Shown piece after piece: positions 1-7,603 of a stretch of DNA of 64,000 nt (position 1 is its first letter; the number at the start of each line of letters is the position of its first letter). Origin of the DNA: an uncultured Oribacterium sp. Lineage in GTDB: Bacteria; Bacillota; Clostridia; Lachnospirales; Lachnospiraceae. The DNA is taken from the NCBI GenBank assembly GCA_900770445.1, contig CAAGKO010000009.1:13509-77508 (forward strand). Reading direction: 5' to 3'. Made by a program: the position numbers and the translations under genes. The notes beneath the pieces were generated by a model. That model had not been told where the DNA came from and did no database searches. It saw only the letters and a list, made by a program, of their open reading frames with translations.

Positions 1-2
1 AG

Positions 3-1244
3 CTGATCTTCTTTAAAATGGTCCATGATTATATGAGCTATATCGCCCCGCATGGAGACGATATCAGATCCACGATCCAATGCATGATTCAGCAGATGAA
101 AATCGTCCTCGGAAATCCGGTGGCACTTTATGATACTGAATTTAATTGCCGGGTATCCAGCGAAGAGCAGAGCGTACCGTTTGCGCTCGCGGAAGATCGC
201 ACGGAGTTTGTAACGGATGTGGTGACACAGTATACCTTCTATCGTCAGAAGAGAGATTGTGTCGAGTTTATCAAAAAAATCGACATTTCGGGACGCTGGG
301 AAGTATACCTCGTGATATCCGAGAGCGAAAATCCGATGAATGAGCTCGACTTCATCGCACTGGAGAATATGGTCGTCAGTCTTAAATATACGATCGCGTG
401 TGCAGTAATTGAGGTGGACACCAAAAAGAAATATCACGGAGACGTAATCTACCGTCTTCTGAAAGGCGCGCTGTCAGCTGATGAAGAGGATGAAGCTGCA
501 GAAATACTGCATCTTCAAGATGCCGACGAAATGCGTGTTGTTACCTTCCGCATGATGCCGACGAATCATACCAGCAGATTTGCGGAAGAAATCATAAACG
601 AAACAAAGCTAGAGGAAGAGGCGATCGCGAAGCTTCTGCCGAAGGAGTATATTCTGGCCATTACAAATCAGGTCATCTATATCCATAAAAAGGATGAAAA
701 GGAGAGTGATCGGGATTTTCGCAGCCGAATCGAGGATGTTCAGTGCCGTGTGCAGCAGCGTCTGGTGCAGAGAAAACTTAAACTAGAGTGTCTGGTGGGG
801 ATAGGAAAGAGTGTTCGTGGATATCATCGCTTAAAAGAATCCTTTGAGGATTCGAAAACAGCGATTCGATACATCTCAATCATTCGGACGATTGTGGGTG
901 ATCAGAATAAATCCGTAGTCGACTGCTCGGAACTCGGCTTTTTCCGTATGTTTGTGGAAACGCAGGATCGGGCAAAGCTCGAGACGTTCATTCCGGAGTC
1001 ATTAAATCAGCTTGAAGCGTATGATTGTAAGAAAAACACGGAACTGATCAAAACGCTTGAGTGCTACCTCAACAACAAGCAAAGCATCAAAATGACATCC
1101 GAGAAGCTGTTCGCGCATTATCGAACGATCAGCTATCGGCTTGAAAAAATTGTTGACCTCACCGGCATGGATTTCAGTAACCCGACGGAGATGCTTGCCG
1201 TACGGAACGGACTGATTATTTATCGTATTCTGGAAAATATGTGA
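3..1244 (+). CDS. PucR/CdaR-type transcriptional regulator, 5' end outside window
   Basis: This is the C-terminal part of a DNA-binding regulator. The last 65 residues (from LIKTLECYLNNKQSIKMTSE) match the PucR-type C-terminal helix-turn-helix, in which a long helix precedes a HTH that ends in a conserved LAVRNGL-like motif. The preceding 250 residues have the mixed alpha/beta, GGDEF-like character usual in CdaR/PucR proteins. The frame is open back to the window edge, and the first ATG (18) has no ribosome binding site, so the true start is probably upstream and the N-terminal sensory domain is cut off by the window. A strong terminator follows at 1329-1366. No adjacent target gene is visible, so the inducer cannot be inferred. 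Family assignment is fairly secure; function is not. Confidence 0.72.
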   Translation: MIFFKMVHDYMSYIAPHGDDIRSTIQCMIQQMKIVLGNPVALYDTEFNCRVSSEEQSVPFALAEDRTEFVTDVVTQYTFYRQKRDCVEFIKKIDISGRWEVYLVISESENPMNELDFIALENMVVSLKYTIACAVIEVDTKKKYHGDVIYRLLKGALSADEEDEAAEILHLQDADEMRVVTFRMMPTNHTSRFAEEIINETKLEEEAIAKLLPKEYILAITNQVIYIHKKDEKESDRDFRSRIEDVQCRVQQRLVQRKLKLECLVGIGKSVRGYHRLKESFEDSKTAIRYISIIRTIVGDQNKSVVDCSELGFFRMFVETQDRAKLETFIPESLNQLEAYDCKKNTELIKTLECYLNNKQSIKMTSEKLFAHYRTISYRLEKIVDLTGMDFSNPTEMLAVRNGLIIYRILENM

Positions 1245-1328
1245 TATAAAAACACATCTGCGATATGTTTTTATGCAGCACGTGAGTTTTCAAAGAGAAA
1301 ATACTTCGATGTGATTTGCATCGTTACG

Positions 1329-1366
1329 AGAACCTTGTCATTTCAGAATGATAAGGTTCTTTTTTG
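1329..1366 (+). terminator. Rho-independent terminator of the PucR-type gene
   Basis: The arms AGAACCTT and AAGGTTCT, extended by TCAT/ATGA, form a hairpin directly followed by six T residues. It lies 85 bp after the stop codon. Confidence 0.9.
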
Positions 1367-1423
1367 TGCTTATAATTCGTTTTTAAATCTGTATAGACGC
1401 GATGTAAACGAATGATATGGAAC

Positions 1424-1452
1424 ACATTTTACGCAAAGCACGCGTAAAATGT
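1424..1452. promoter_or_regulatory. Perfect 11-bp inverted repeat in the promoter region of the surface protein gene
   Basis: ACATTTTACGC and its exact complement GCGTAAAATGT are separated by 7 bp. The repeat lies in the AT-rich 235-bp stretch between the terminator and the surface-protein gene. A TATAAT is present at 1489-1494. The size and position fit an operator, but no binding protein can be named. Nothing else is recognisable between 1367 and 1601. Confidence 0.4.
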
Positions 1453-1601
1453 TCATATTTTGCACATTATATAAAAAATAAATATCACTATAATGACTGA
1501 TACTGAAAACACACAGATAAGTTTACCGGAGAGATGATGAAGAGAACATGTAAATCCATAACCCAATCCGGGTACGAGAATCATATGAAACAGGTGATAA
1601 A

Positions 1602-4517
1602 ATGAAAAAACGAATGATGGCAAGCCTACTGGTAGCTGTGATGATTATAACTATGGTACAGTCTACGGTGCTTGCAGACTCTAATGAATCCATGAAACTA
1701 CTTATGGAAAGTGAAGAGACGACAGATTCCCGCGACGATGATACGGCATCTCCGTCCGAGATCGATCGTGAAGAGACAACAGACTTCTGTGACGATGATG
1801 TGTCATCTCCATCCGACATTGAAGAAATCGAGCCGTTCGCAGAAGTAAACTATGAGGTATCCACCGACGCTGAGCTTATCACAGCACTGGATAAGATTAA
1901 GGCAAGCGAGGATACCGAAGCCACCATTGTGCTCGAAAAAGATGTAACGGCACCGAGTACTTCCGGCGGTAGCTATATGAGATCCTTTGGTGTGGATGGT
2001 AAGCATATTACAGTAAAGAGCGAAGAGGGAGAAATGAAGAAGCTCTCCTTTCCTTATTATGGTGTTCTGACCGGTGACTGCACCTTTGATAATGTCGATG
2101 TGACCGGCAGCAGACTGTTCTGCAACGGTTACCAGACGATTTTCACCGAAAACGGTCAGATCCATTTGAGCGAAACGCTCTACGGCGGCGGTTACCAAAC
2201 AACGGTAGCCAGTACATATGTTGTTATTGCAGCAACAGGTTATATCAATCCATACTCTGCCAGCGGTTTGCACGATGTGATTGGTGGCTCATATCAGGGA
2301 TCGGTTGAGGGTGATACCTATCTGGAAATCACAGGTGATATTAAAATGCAGGGTGGCAACCACTTAAACCCTGGTTGCATGAAAGGTGATGGCAGTAGCG
2401 GCGATGGCAGGGATGTGCCCGATGTCTATGTCGGCGGCAATGCTACGCTGATTTATGACAACAAAAGCAGTACCGCGTCTCCTGCAATTGAAGGCACATA
2501 CGGCTGCGAAATGAAGGGAGATGTCACGCTGGATGTTCGTGCAGGCCGTGTAGCGGGCATTGTCGGTACGGAGGAACCGGTCGATAAATCCATCATTCAC
2601 GGTAATTTGCATATCATTGCAGGTAATCCTGCTTATGAGAATACCGATCAGGTTCTGCGGTTAGGTAGCAACTGGCCGATTATTGGCGCAGGCAATAGCT
2701 TTGCAACCTATCCCGGTGTTGAGGGCAATTATACGGTAGACGGCAACATTACGATCGACACCTATGAAAATGTATGGGCATGGGACAAAGGAACTGAGCC
2801 CACCTCGTATGATCTGCCGGAAATCTACGGAGCCTTGCGCGGTGATGTAGGCGGCAGCATTACGATCAATGCCCACGGTTCTCATGTACAGAACATTTTC
2901 GGTGCAAGCGATTCGGTTATTCAGGGTTCAGTTACGGTCAATGCAACCGATGTTGAACTGAAAAACAGCGAGTATGATACTGAATATGATGAAGGCTATC
3001 TTTTCGGCCTGTGGGAAAGAGGTATCCCAGCTACCGCCAAAGGCCCAGTGACCGTAACGGTAAACGGCGGCGATGTGGGCCTTGTGATGGCTACCGATCA
3101 AGAAACTGTACCGGCGGGGTCTTCCATTAATGTCACCGGAAAGCCGAAAATCCGCAACGGTATCCGCGGAACACAGGCAAGTTCTTATTCGACCGAATTC
3201 CCGGTTGCCAATGTCTATGCCTGTGAGGCAACCATTCCGTTCATCAAGGGGATGTCGCAAGTCAATATCACAAACAATTCCGCAGTGACTGCCCATATTA
3301 TGACCAGCAATGCCGGCTTGTTGGTAGAGGAAGGCAGCAGCCTGACAACGGATAACGGTCAGGTCTGGATTTGGGGCGATACTGTCATTAACGGCACCTG
3401 GGAACAGCTGCATAGTCAGACGGCTAATTATAACGATATTTTTGTCAATGGCACCACACAGATCGGTTCAACCGGCCATCTGATCAATCATGGCGCAAGT
3501 AATCTGAACGGGGCAGTGACCAATGACGGAGTGATGGCTTTCATGAGATGGGCATTACTTCAGAGTGACTATACGGCGAATCATGGGGAGCTGCGTCTGC
3601 CGGCAGTGGCAGATGGTGCAAATTACGATACCGGTACAATTCCGGTACAAATAAATGGACTTTCCACAGGTACAACTACGGTCAACACAGTTGATCCGGC
3701 AGACTGGAATACATTGAAAAAACCTATGCTCGGCGACAACTATATTCTCTCAAAGAAAAATACGGATGCGCCTGCTCAGGAGGCGTTCCTCTTGGGGAAT
3801 GAGGATGCTCTGCAAAGCGGCTGCTTTCTTAAACGTATGGCCGATGCTGACGGCACAGATGACTATTATATGTGGCAGGTGGCCAGTGGAATTCGTGTGA
3901 TCTTCGACAAAGATGGTGGTGATACCGAAGCATCTCCTCACATTATGGTAGAGGAAAAAATCGCTGGCCTCGTAGACCATTTTAATCTGCCTAATGTCGA
4001 ACCAACTCGTAGCAACTACGAGTTTACCGGCTGGAATACGAAGCCGGATGGGAGCGGAGATGTGTTCACTGCCGAAACCGATGTTAAAGAAAGCATGACG
4101 GTTTATGCACAGTGGAAGCCTCTCACAAACAACGGCAGTGGTAATCCTGGAGGAACAGGCACCGAAGAGCACCCGGGAGGTGTAAGTGGTGGCAATGGAA
4201 ATAACCCTGGAGGAGCTGGCAATGGAGAGCAAACAGGGAATGCAGGTGAAGGTAACAGTGTCATCGGTAGTGGCATAACGGAAGAAACGACCGCTGCGGA
4301 TGGCCAGGATTCCGCTACGCTGGTGACGCAGGACAATGCGATCACACCGGACAGTACAAACACACCGGAAAAGGCAGACGCACAGGATAGGCCGCAACCG
4401 CTGGCCGCGCACAGATCTGTAAAAACCGGTGATGAAAGCAATATGGTTCTGTGGTTCACGCTGATGCTTATCTCAGTTTGTGCATTTACAAGTGATTATA
4501 TTTATAAGAGAAAGTAG
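1602..4517 (+). CDS. Large secreted surface protein with InlB-type repeat and sortase-like C terminus
   Basis: A 971-residue exported protein. Residues 1-27 form a signal peptide (MKKRMMAS, a hydrophobic core, then VLADS). Residues 30-75 are acidic and contain an internal near-duplication around EETTD..DDD..SPS. A long Gly/Asn/Val-rich stretch (about 80-700), full of short strands such as GNITI and GSVTV, suggests a beta-helix adhesin-like body. About residues 763-840 form one Listeria-Bacteroides (InlB B) repeat, with typical GWNTKPDGSG and VYAQWKP motifs. A Gly/Pro/Asn-rich linker follows. The C terminus has SVKTGDES, a hydrophobic segment and a basic tail (YKRK), which resembles a non-canonical sortase signal lacking the LP of LPXTG. 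The start has an AGGTGA site. The gene appears less GC-rich than its neighbours. The ligand is unknown. Confidence 0.8.
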   Translation: MKKRMMASLLVAVMIITMVQSTVLADSNESMKLLMESEETTDSRDDDTASPSEIDREETTDFCDDDVSSPSDIEEIEPFAEVNYEVSTDAELITALDKIKASEDTEATIVLEKDVTAPSTSGGSYMRSFGVDGKHITVKSEEGEMKKLSFPYYGVLTGDCTFDNVDVTGSRLFCNGYQTIFTENGQIHLSETLYGGGYQTTVASTYVVIAATGYINPYSASGLHDVIGGSYQGSVEGDTYLEITGDIKMQGGNHLNPGCMKGDGSSGDGRDVPDVYVGGNATLIYDNKSSTASPAIEGTYGCEMKGDVTLDVRAGRVAGIVGTEEPVDKSIIHGNLHIIAGNPAYENTDQVLRLGSNWPIIGAGNSFATYPGVEGNYTVDGNITIDTYENVWAWDKGTEPTSYDLPEIYGALRGDVGGSITINAHGSHVQNIFGASDSVIQGSVTVNATDVELKNSEYDTEYDEGYLFGLWERGIPATAKGPVTVTVNGGDVGLVMATDQETVPAGSSINVTGKPKIRNGIRGTQASSYSTEFPVANVYACEATIPFIKGMSQVNITNNSAVTAHIMTSNAGLLVEEGSSLTTDNGQVWIWGDTVINGTWEQLHSQTANYNDIFVNGTTQIGSTGHLINHGASNLNGAVTNDGVMAFMRWALLQSDYTANHGELRLPAVADGANYDTGTIPVQINGLSTGTTTVNTVDPADWNTLKKPMLGDNYILSKKNTDAPAQEAFLLGNEDALQSGCFLKRMADADGTDDYYMWQVASGIRVIFDKDGGDTEASPHIMVEEKIAGLVDHFNLPNVEPTRSNYEFTGWNTKPDGSGDVFTAETDVKESMTVYAQWKPLTNNGSGNPGGTGTEEHPGGVSGGNGNNPGGAGNGEQTGNAGEGNSVIGSGITEETTAADGQDSATLVTQDNAITPDSTNTPEKADAQDRPQPLAAHRSVKTGDESNMVLWFTLMLISVCAFTSDYIYKRK

Positions 4518-4630
4518 ATTTCTTTGTACGCTCGCTTCGTCGTGCAGGGACAACTGCTCGAAATCTGAAAGGCAGCCATTGACGTGACTCCGGGGCTCTT
4601 GCCGATTTCAGTAGAAGTTATTTCCAGACA

Positions 4631-4666
4631 GCAAACGACCTGCCCCGCGAGGGACAGGTCGTTTGC
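4631..4666. terminator. Strong hairpin between convergent genes
   Basis: GCAAACGACCTG..CCC pairs with GGG..CAGGTCGTTTGC across a 5-7 nt loop. It sits between the convergent surface-protein gene and asnB. No long T run follows on either strand, so it is a terminator-like structure rather than a canonical intrinsic terminator. Confidence 0.5.
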
Positions 4667-4710
4667 CTTAGGGAGTATAGGTTAATACGGCTATGCCGTT
4701 AACCATCGGA

Positions 4711-6297
4711 TTATTTTCCGGAATCGCCGTAGTTTGAGAGGACGCGGGCGGATGGGTCGTTGACGGCGCATCCGGGCCAGGTCCTGTTCGGCATCCAGAA
4801 ATCGGTGACCATCTGGGACTGTCCCGGATAGTACTCTTCGAAGATTTCGCGGTAGAGGAGCGACTCCTTCGTGAACGGCGTCGCGTGCGTGTATTTCTGA
4901 CGCTTCTCCTCGAATTCCGCGTCGGTATACTGCTTCTCGGCGAACTCCGCGAGGTCATCCTTCATGGAGTGACCGACGGCGTCGGAGAAGGCCGCCTTCT
5001 CACGCATGAGGATGTCCTCCGGCAGGAGATGATCGGCCTCAAACGCGTGACGAAGGAGATACTTACCCTTGTGGTAGTGGTTCAGCTTCTTCTCCGGATC
5101 GATGTGCATCACGTAATCGACGAAGTCAATGTCTCCGAACGGTACGCGTGCCTCGAGAGAGTTTACGCTGATGCAGCGGTCAGCACGAAGTACATCGTAC
5201 ATGTGCAGCTCGCGGATACGCTTCTCGGCTTCCTTCTGGAATTCCTCGGCGCTCGGTGCGAAATCGGTGTACTTGTAGCCGAAGAGTTCGTCGGAGATCT
5301 CACCGGTCAGGAGAACACGGACATCGGACTGCTCGTGGATCGCCTTACAGCAGAGATACATGCCGATGGAAGCACGGATGGTGGTGATATCGTAGGTTCC
5401 GAGGGTCGCGATGACCTCCCGAAGGGCGGCCAGGACATCCTCACGGGACATGATGACCTCGTGATGGTTTGCACCGATGTAGTCCGCGACCTCACGTGCA
5501 TACTTGAGGTCGATCGCATCGACATCCATACCGATGGCGTAGGTCTCGATCGGCTTCTTCAGAAGCTTCTGAGAAATCGCACAGACGAGCGAGGAGTCGA
5601 GACCACCGGAAAGCAGGAAGCCGACCGGTGCGTCCGCGTCGAGACGCTTCTTCACACCCTCGACGAGAAGATCGTGGATGTTGTGGGCGATCTCCTCGAG
5701 ATCGTCGTGCGTGTTGTATTTATGCACCACGGACAGGTCGTGATAGCAGACGAACTGGCCATCCTTATAGTAGTGTCCTGGTGGAAATGGCTTGATTTCA
5801 TGGCAGAGACCCACGAGGTTCTTCGGCTCGGAGGCAAATGCCAGCGTGCCGGCGTCAGTGGTGCCATAGTAGAGGGGACGAATACCGATCGGATCCCGCG
5901 CCGCGATGTAGTCATTGGCCTCTGCGTCGTAAATGATGAGTGCGAACTCCGCGTCGAGCATACGGAACATCTCGGTGCCGAGCTCACGCCAGAGCGGAAG
6001 CAGGATCTCGCAGTCAGAATCGGACTGGAAGGTATAACCTTCCTTCGCGAGCTTCTCACGCAGCGGGCGGAAACCGTAGATCTCGCCGTTGCAGACCACA
6101 TAGGAACCATCCAGCTCGAACGGCTGCATGCCGGCGTCGGTCAGGCCCATGATGGCGAGACGATTGAAGCCGAGGTAGCCGTTACCGGTGTCGACGATAC
6201 GGGTATCGTCCGGTCCTCTCGATGTAGTCTTCAGAAGCGCGGCCTTGACGACCTCATACTGTGTGCGCTTGTCACAGAATCCGATAATACTGCACAT
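4711..6297 (-). CDS. asnB: Asparagine synthase (glutamine-hydrolysing)
   Basis: A 528-residue cytoplasmic enzyme that transfers the amide of glutamine to aspartate using ATP. Starting at 6297 places the catalytic Cys at position 2 (MCSIIGF), as the class II glutaminase domain requires, and it is preceded by an AGGGAGA ribosome binding site. Longer upstream ATG frames would bury this Cys. The glutaminase domain spans about 1-190, with RGPDD and the CNGEIY motif. The synthetase domain carries the pyrophosphate loop SGGLDSS at 230-236. Length matches AsnB. The gene is transcribed from its own promoter (6475-6503) through a leader with an ANTAR-type antitermination signal, next to other nitrogen genes, so control by nitrogen status is likely. 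Confidence 0.93.
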   Translation of the reverse strand: MCSIIGFCDKRTQYEVVKAALLKTTSRGPDDTRIVDTGNGYLGFNRLAIMGLTDAGMQPFELDGSYVVCNGEIYGFRPLREKLAKEGYTFQSDSDCEILLPLWRELGTEMFRMLDAEFALIIYDAEANDYIAARDPIGIRPLYYGTTDAGTLAFASEPKNLVGLCHEIKPFPPGHYYKDGQFVCYHDLSVVHKYNTHDDLEEIAHNIHDLLVEGVKKRLDADAPVGFLLSGGLDSSLVCAISQKLLKKPIETYAIGMDVDAIDLKYAREVADYIGANHHEVIMSREDVLAALREVIATLGTYDITTIRASIGMYLCCKAIHEQSDVRVLLTGEISDELFGYKYTDFAPSAEEFQKEAEKRIRELHMYDVLRADRCISVNSLEARVPFGDIDFVDYVMHIDPEKKLNHYHKGKYLLRHAFEADHLLPEDILMREKAAFSDAVGHSMKDDLAEFAEKQYTDAEFEEKRQKYTHATPFTKESLLYREIFEEYYPGQSQMVTDFWMPNRTWPGCAVNDPSARVLSNYGDSGK

Positions 6298-6413
6298 ATG
6301 GTTACTCTCCCTAATAAATTTATGTCCGTCGAAAGCTCGCCGCTGTGCCCACAGGGGCTGTGGCGACAGGTGACAGGGCGACTCGGGTCGTGCGCTGCCA
6401 GACCGGACAGAAT

Positions 6414-6460
6414 AAAAAAGACGGCAGAGATGTAGCGATACACGCGACACCTTTGCCGTC
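6414..6460 (-). promoter_or_regulatory. asnB leader: dual-hairpin ANTAR target overlapping an intrinsic terminator
   Basis: In the reverse-strand transcript, GACGGCA pairs with TGCCGTC, with extended pairing inside and T6 after it (6419-6414), giving a terminator within about 10 nt of the predicted transcript start. The same bases can instead fold into two consecutive small hairpins. One is CGGC-AAAGGT-GTCG (6458-6445) and the other GTGT-ATCGCT-ACAT (6443-6430). Both have six-base loops with A at position 1 and G at position 4, the published signature of RNA sites bound by ANTAR antiterminators. An ANTAR protein is encoded at 10264-10866. The fold was drawn by eye. Confidence 0.65.
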
Positions 6461-6474
6461 CATTGATGCTCCAC

Positions 6475-6503
6475 ATTATGAAACGGTGCGAAAAGATTGT
6501 CAA
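6475..6503 (-). promoter_or_regulatory. Sigma-70 promoter of asnB
   Basis: Reading the reverse strand, TTGACA (6503-6498) is followed after exactly 17 bp by CATAAT (6480-6475). Transcription would start near 6468, just ahead of the leader hairpins. Confidence 0.75.
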
Positions 6504-6714
6504 GCGTCGATTTGGAATAGCAGATATTCGCCATGCGAATCAGTCGCTGGTACTGGCCGAAGACGTTTGAGGCGCTCCTCATTCGCCCACCCCCATGAAA
6601 ACAGTGGCTACCTGCATGCGTTGGACCCACCCCAAGCTCATGAGGAGGCCTCAAACATCTGGCAACTCGGAAGTAAAATAGACAATTTCACAAAAACCGT
6701 TTATAGCGTTCATA

Positions 6715-7145
6715 CGCCATTAGTTTTTATGATTTTTGTTACAAATAAGCGATTTTCTGGCTGAGTGACATTAGATGGTTTTCGCAAAGCGAGGTTTTCA
6801 AAGAGCGATGCCATTATATTTTCAGGAGTTTGTAATAAACAGGGCATTTTCAAGATGCGTGCCATTAAGTGACTTTTACAAATTCTAAATTTCAGCGATC
6901 TGTGCCATTAGATTATTTCACAGATTAAGAAATATCAGACTCTGTGACATTAAGCATTTGGCTTCGCAGATGGAATACGGGGCGATTTACGAAGAAAAAT
7001 CTGGACGGAGATAAAGTCACAGCTTCTGAAATGGGCGGTTTTGCGTCAAAAATCGGGATTTCACTCGGATTTTACTGGGCGAGAGTGACGGGACTTAATG
7101 TCATAGACTCGCCAGGTGAGGAAGCTGTGAAAAAGTATAATGGCA
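6715..7145 (+). repeat. TGMCATTA box array, copy A (possible non-autonomous transposon)
   Basis: Boxes TGMCATTA or CGCCATTA start at 6715, 6766, 6809, 6860, 6903 and 6945 (spacings 51, 43, 51, 43, 42). Most are followed by a TTTNNCAAA-like motif. A 151-bp offset then leads to two boxes in inverted orientation at 7096 and 7138, 42 bp apart. Copies B and C show the same geometry. The arrangement of many inward-facing sites at one end and few at the other resembles TnsB/TniA binding-site arrays of Tn7/Tn402-like elements. That link is inferred. Confidence 0.7.
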
Positions 7146-7271
7146 TACGATTCGGATAAAGTAAATTTGTGAAAAAACTGATGCCAGTCATCACTCGGTC
7201 CCCCTCTTACCGTTGGCAGCCTTACCATTTTTCACTGTTTTGATGCAGCTTCACCCGCTCGAACGAAAACA

Positions 7272-7367
7272 GGCGCCGATTTTTCGTTTGCCTGCACGGG
7301 GCGGGGCAGATATGTAAGTAGATAAAAGACATATACTGGGGTGGGCAGGCAAACGAGAAGCGGTGCC
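7272..7367 (+). repeat. G-rich double-stem structure, copy A
   Basis: The outer stem pairs CGTTTGCCTGC (7285-7295) with GCAGGCAAACG (7345-7355). The inner stem pairs ATATGT (7310) with ACATAT (7329). Between them lie GGGGCGGGG (7298-7306) on one side and GGGGTGGG (7338-7345) on the other, with AGATAAAAG in the apical loop. The four G tracts are brought together by the stems and could form a G-quadruplex. Two other copies occur at 21922-22017 (reverse) and 22821-22907. Confidence 0.7.
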
Positions 7368-7468
7368 CCGGTATGGACATCACTTGAGAATTATCCAGGT
7401 TACAAAATCACCCAGGCTGAACTGTTACTAGTGAATACCAGCCATAATATTTTGTAATCAAAGATTTC

Positions 7469-7496
7469 TTGACATTCGCGTTTCCGAAATTATAAT
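7469..7496 (+). promoter_or_regulatory. Sigma-70 promoter of dapL
   Basis: TTGACA (7469-7474) and TATAAT (7491-7496) are separated by 16 bp. They lie just after the composite repeat and just before the leader terminator. Confidence 0.8.
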
Positions 7497-7504
7497 GTCA
7501 TCAA

Positions 7505-7550
7505 AAGGGCAAGGGCGTCCTGGTTTCACCAGAGAGTCTATGCCCTTTTT
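7505..7550 (+). promoter_or_regulatory. dapL leader terminator with one ANTAR-like hairpin
   Basis: AAGGGCA (7505-7511) pairs with TGCCCTT (7541-7547), followed by a T run, with an inner CTGG/CCAG hairpin. This terminator lies between promoter and gene, so it should act as an attenuator. Its 5' arm can alternatively form GGGC-AAGGGC-GTCC (7507-7520), a hexaloop with A1 and G4 as in ANTAR targets. I could not find a second matching hexaloop. Confidence 0.6.
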
Positions 7551-7603
7551 CATTTGAAAAATACATATCGAACATTCAACATTTCATGCTGGGGAGTATA
7601 AAA

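Larger units (their letters stand above)
6670..7449 (+). repeat. Composite non-coding repeat, copy A (box array + G-rich hairpin + conserved tail)
   Basis: This 780-bp stretch is homologous along its whole length, in opposite orientation, to 21832-22620. It has three parts: the TGMCATTA box array, the G-rich hairpin at 7272-7367, and a conserved tail containing GGCTGAACTGTTA near 7420 and ending at CCAGCCATAAT. Short frames inside it (such as 6944-7159) exist in both copies but have no ribosome binding site and follow the repeat, so I do not treat them as genes. No transposase is present. Confidence 0.85.

Noticed and set aside
6298..6480. T-box (asparagine) leader upstream of asnB
   Set aside because: No AGGGUGGNACCGCG core is present, and the leader is far too short. 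The dual hexaloop fold explains it better.
6715..6952. CRISPR array
   Set aside because: The repeated unit is only 8 bp, with alternating 42-51 bp spacing and conserved rather than unique spacers, and there are no cas genes.
6944..7159. 71-residue frame with TASEMGGFASK, also found in copy B of the repeat (within 22135-22554)
   Set aside because: It follows the repeat, has no ribosome binding site, starts within a box, and is explained by DNA-level conservation of the box-array core. A conserved small protein is not fully excluded.
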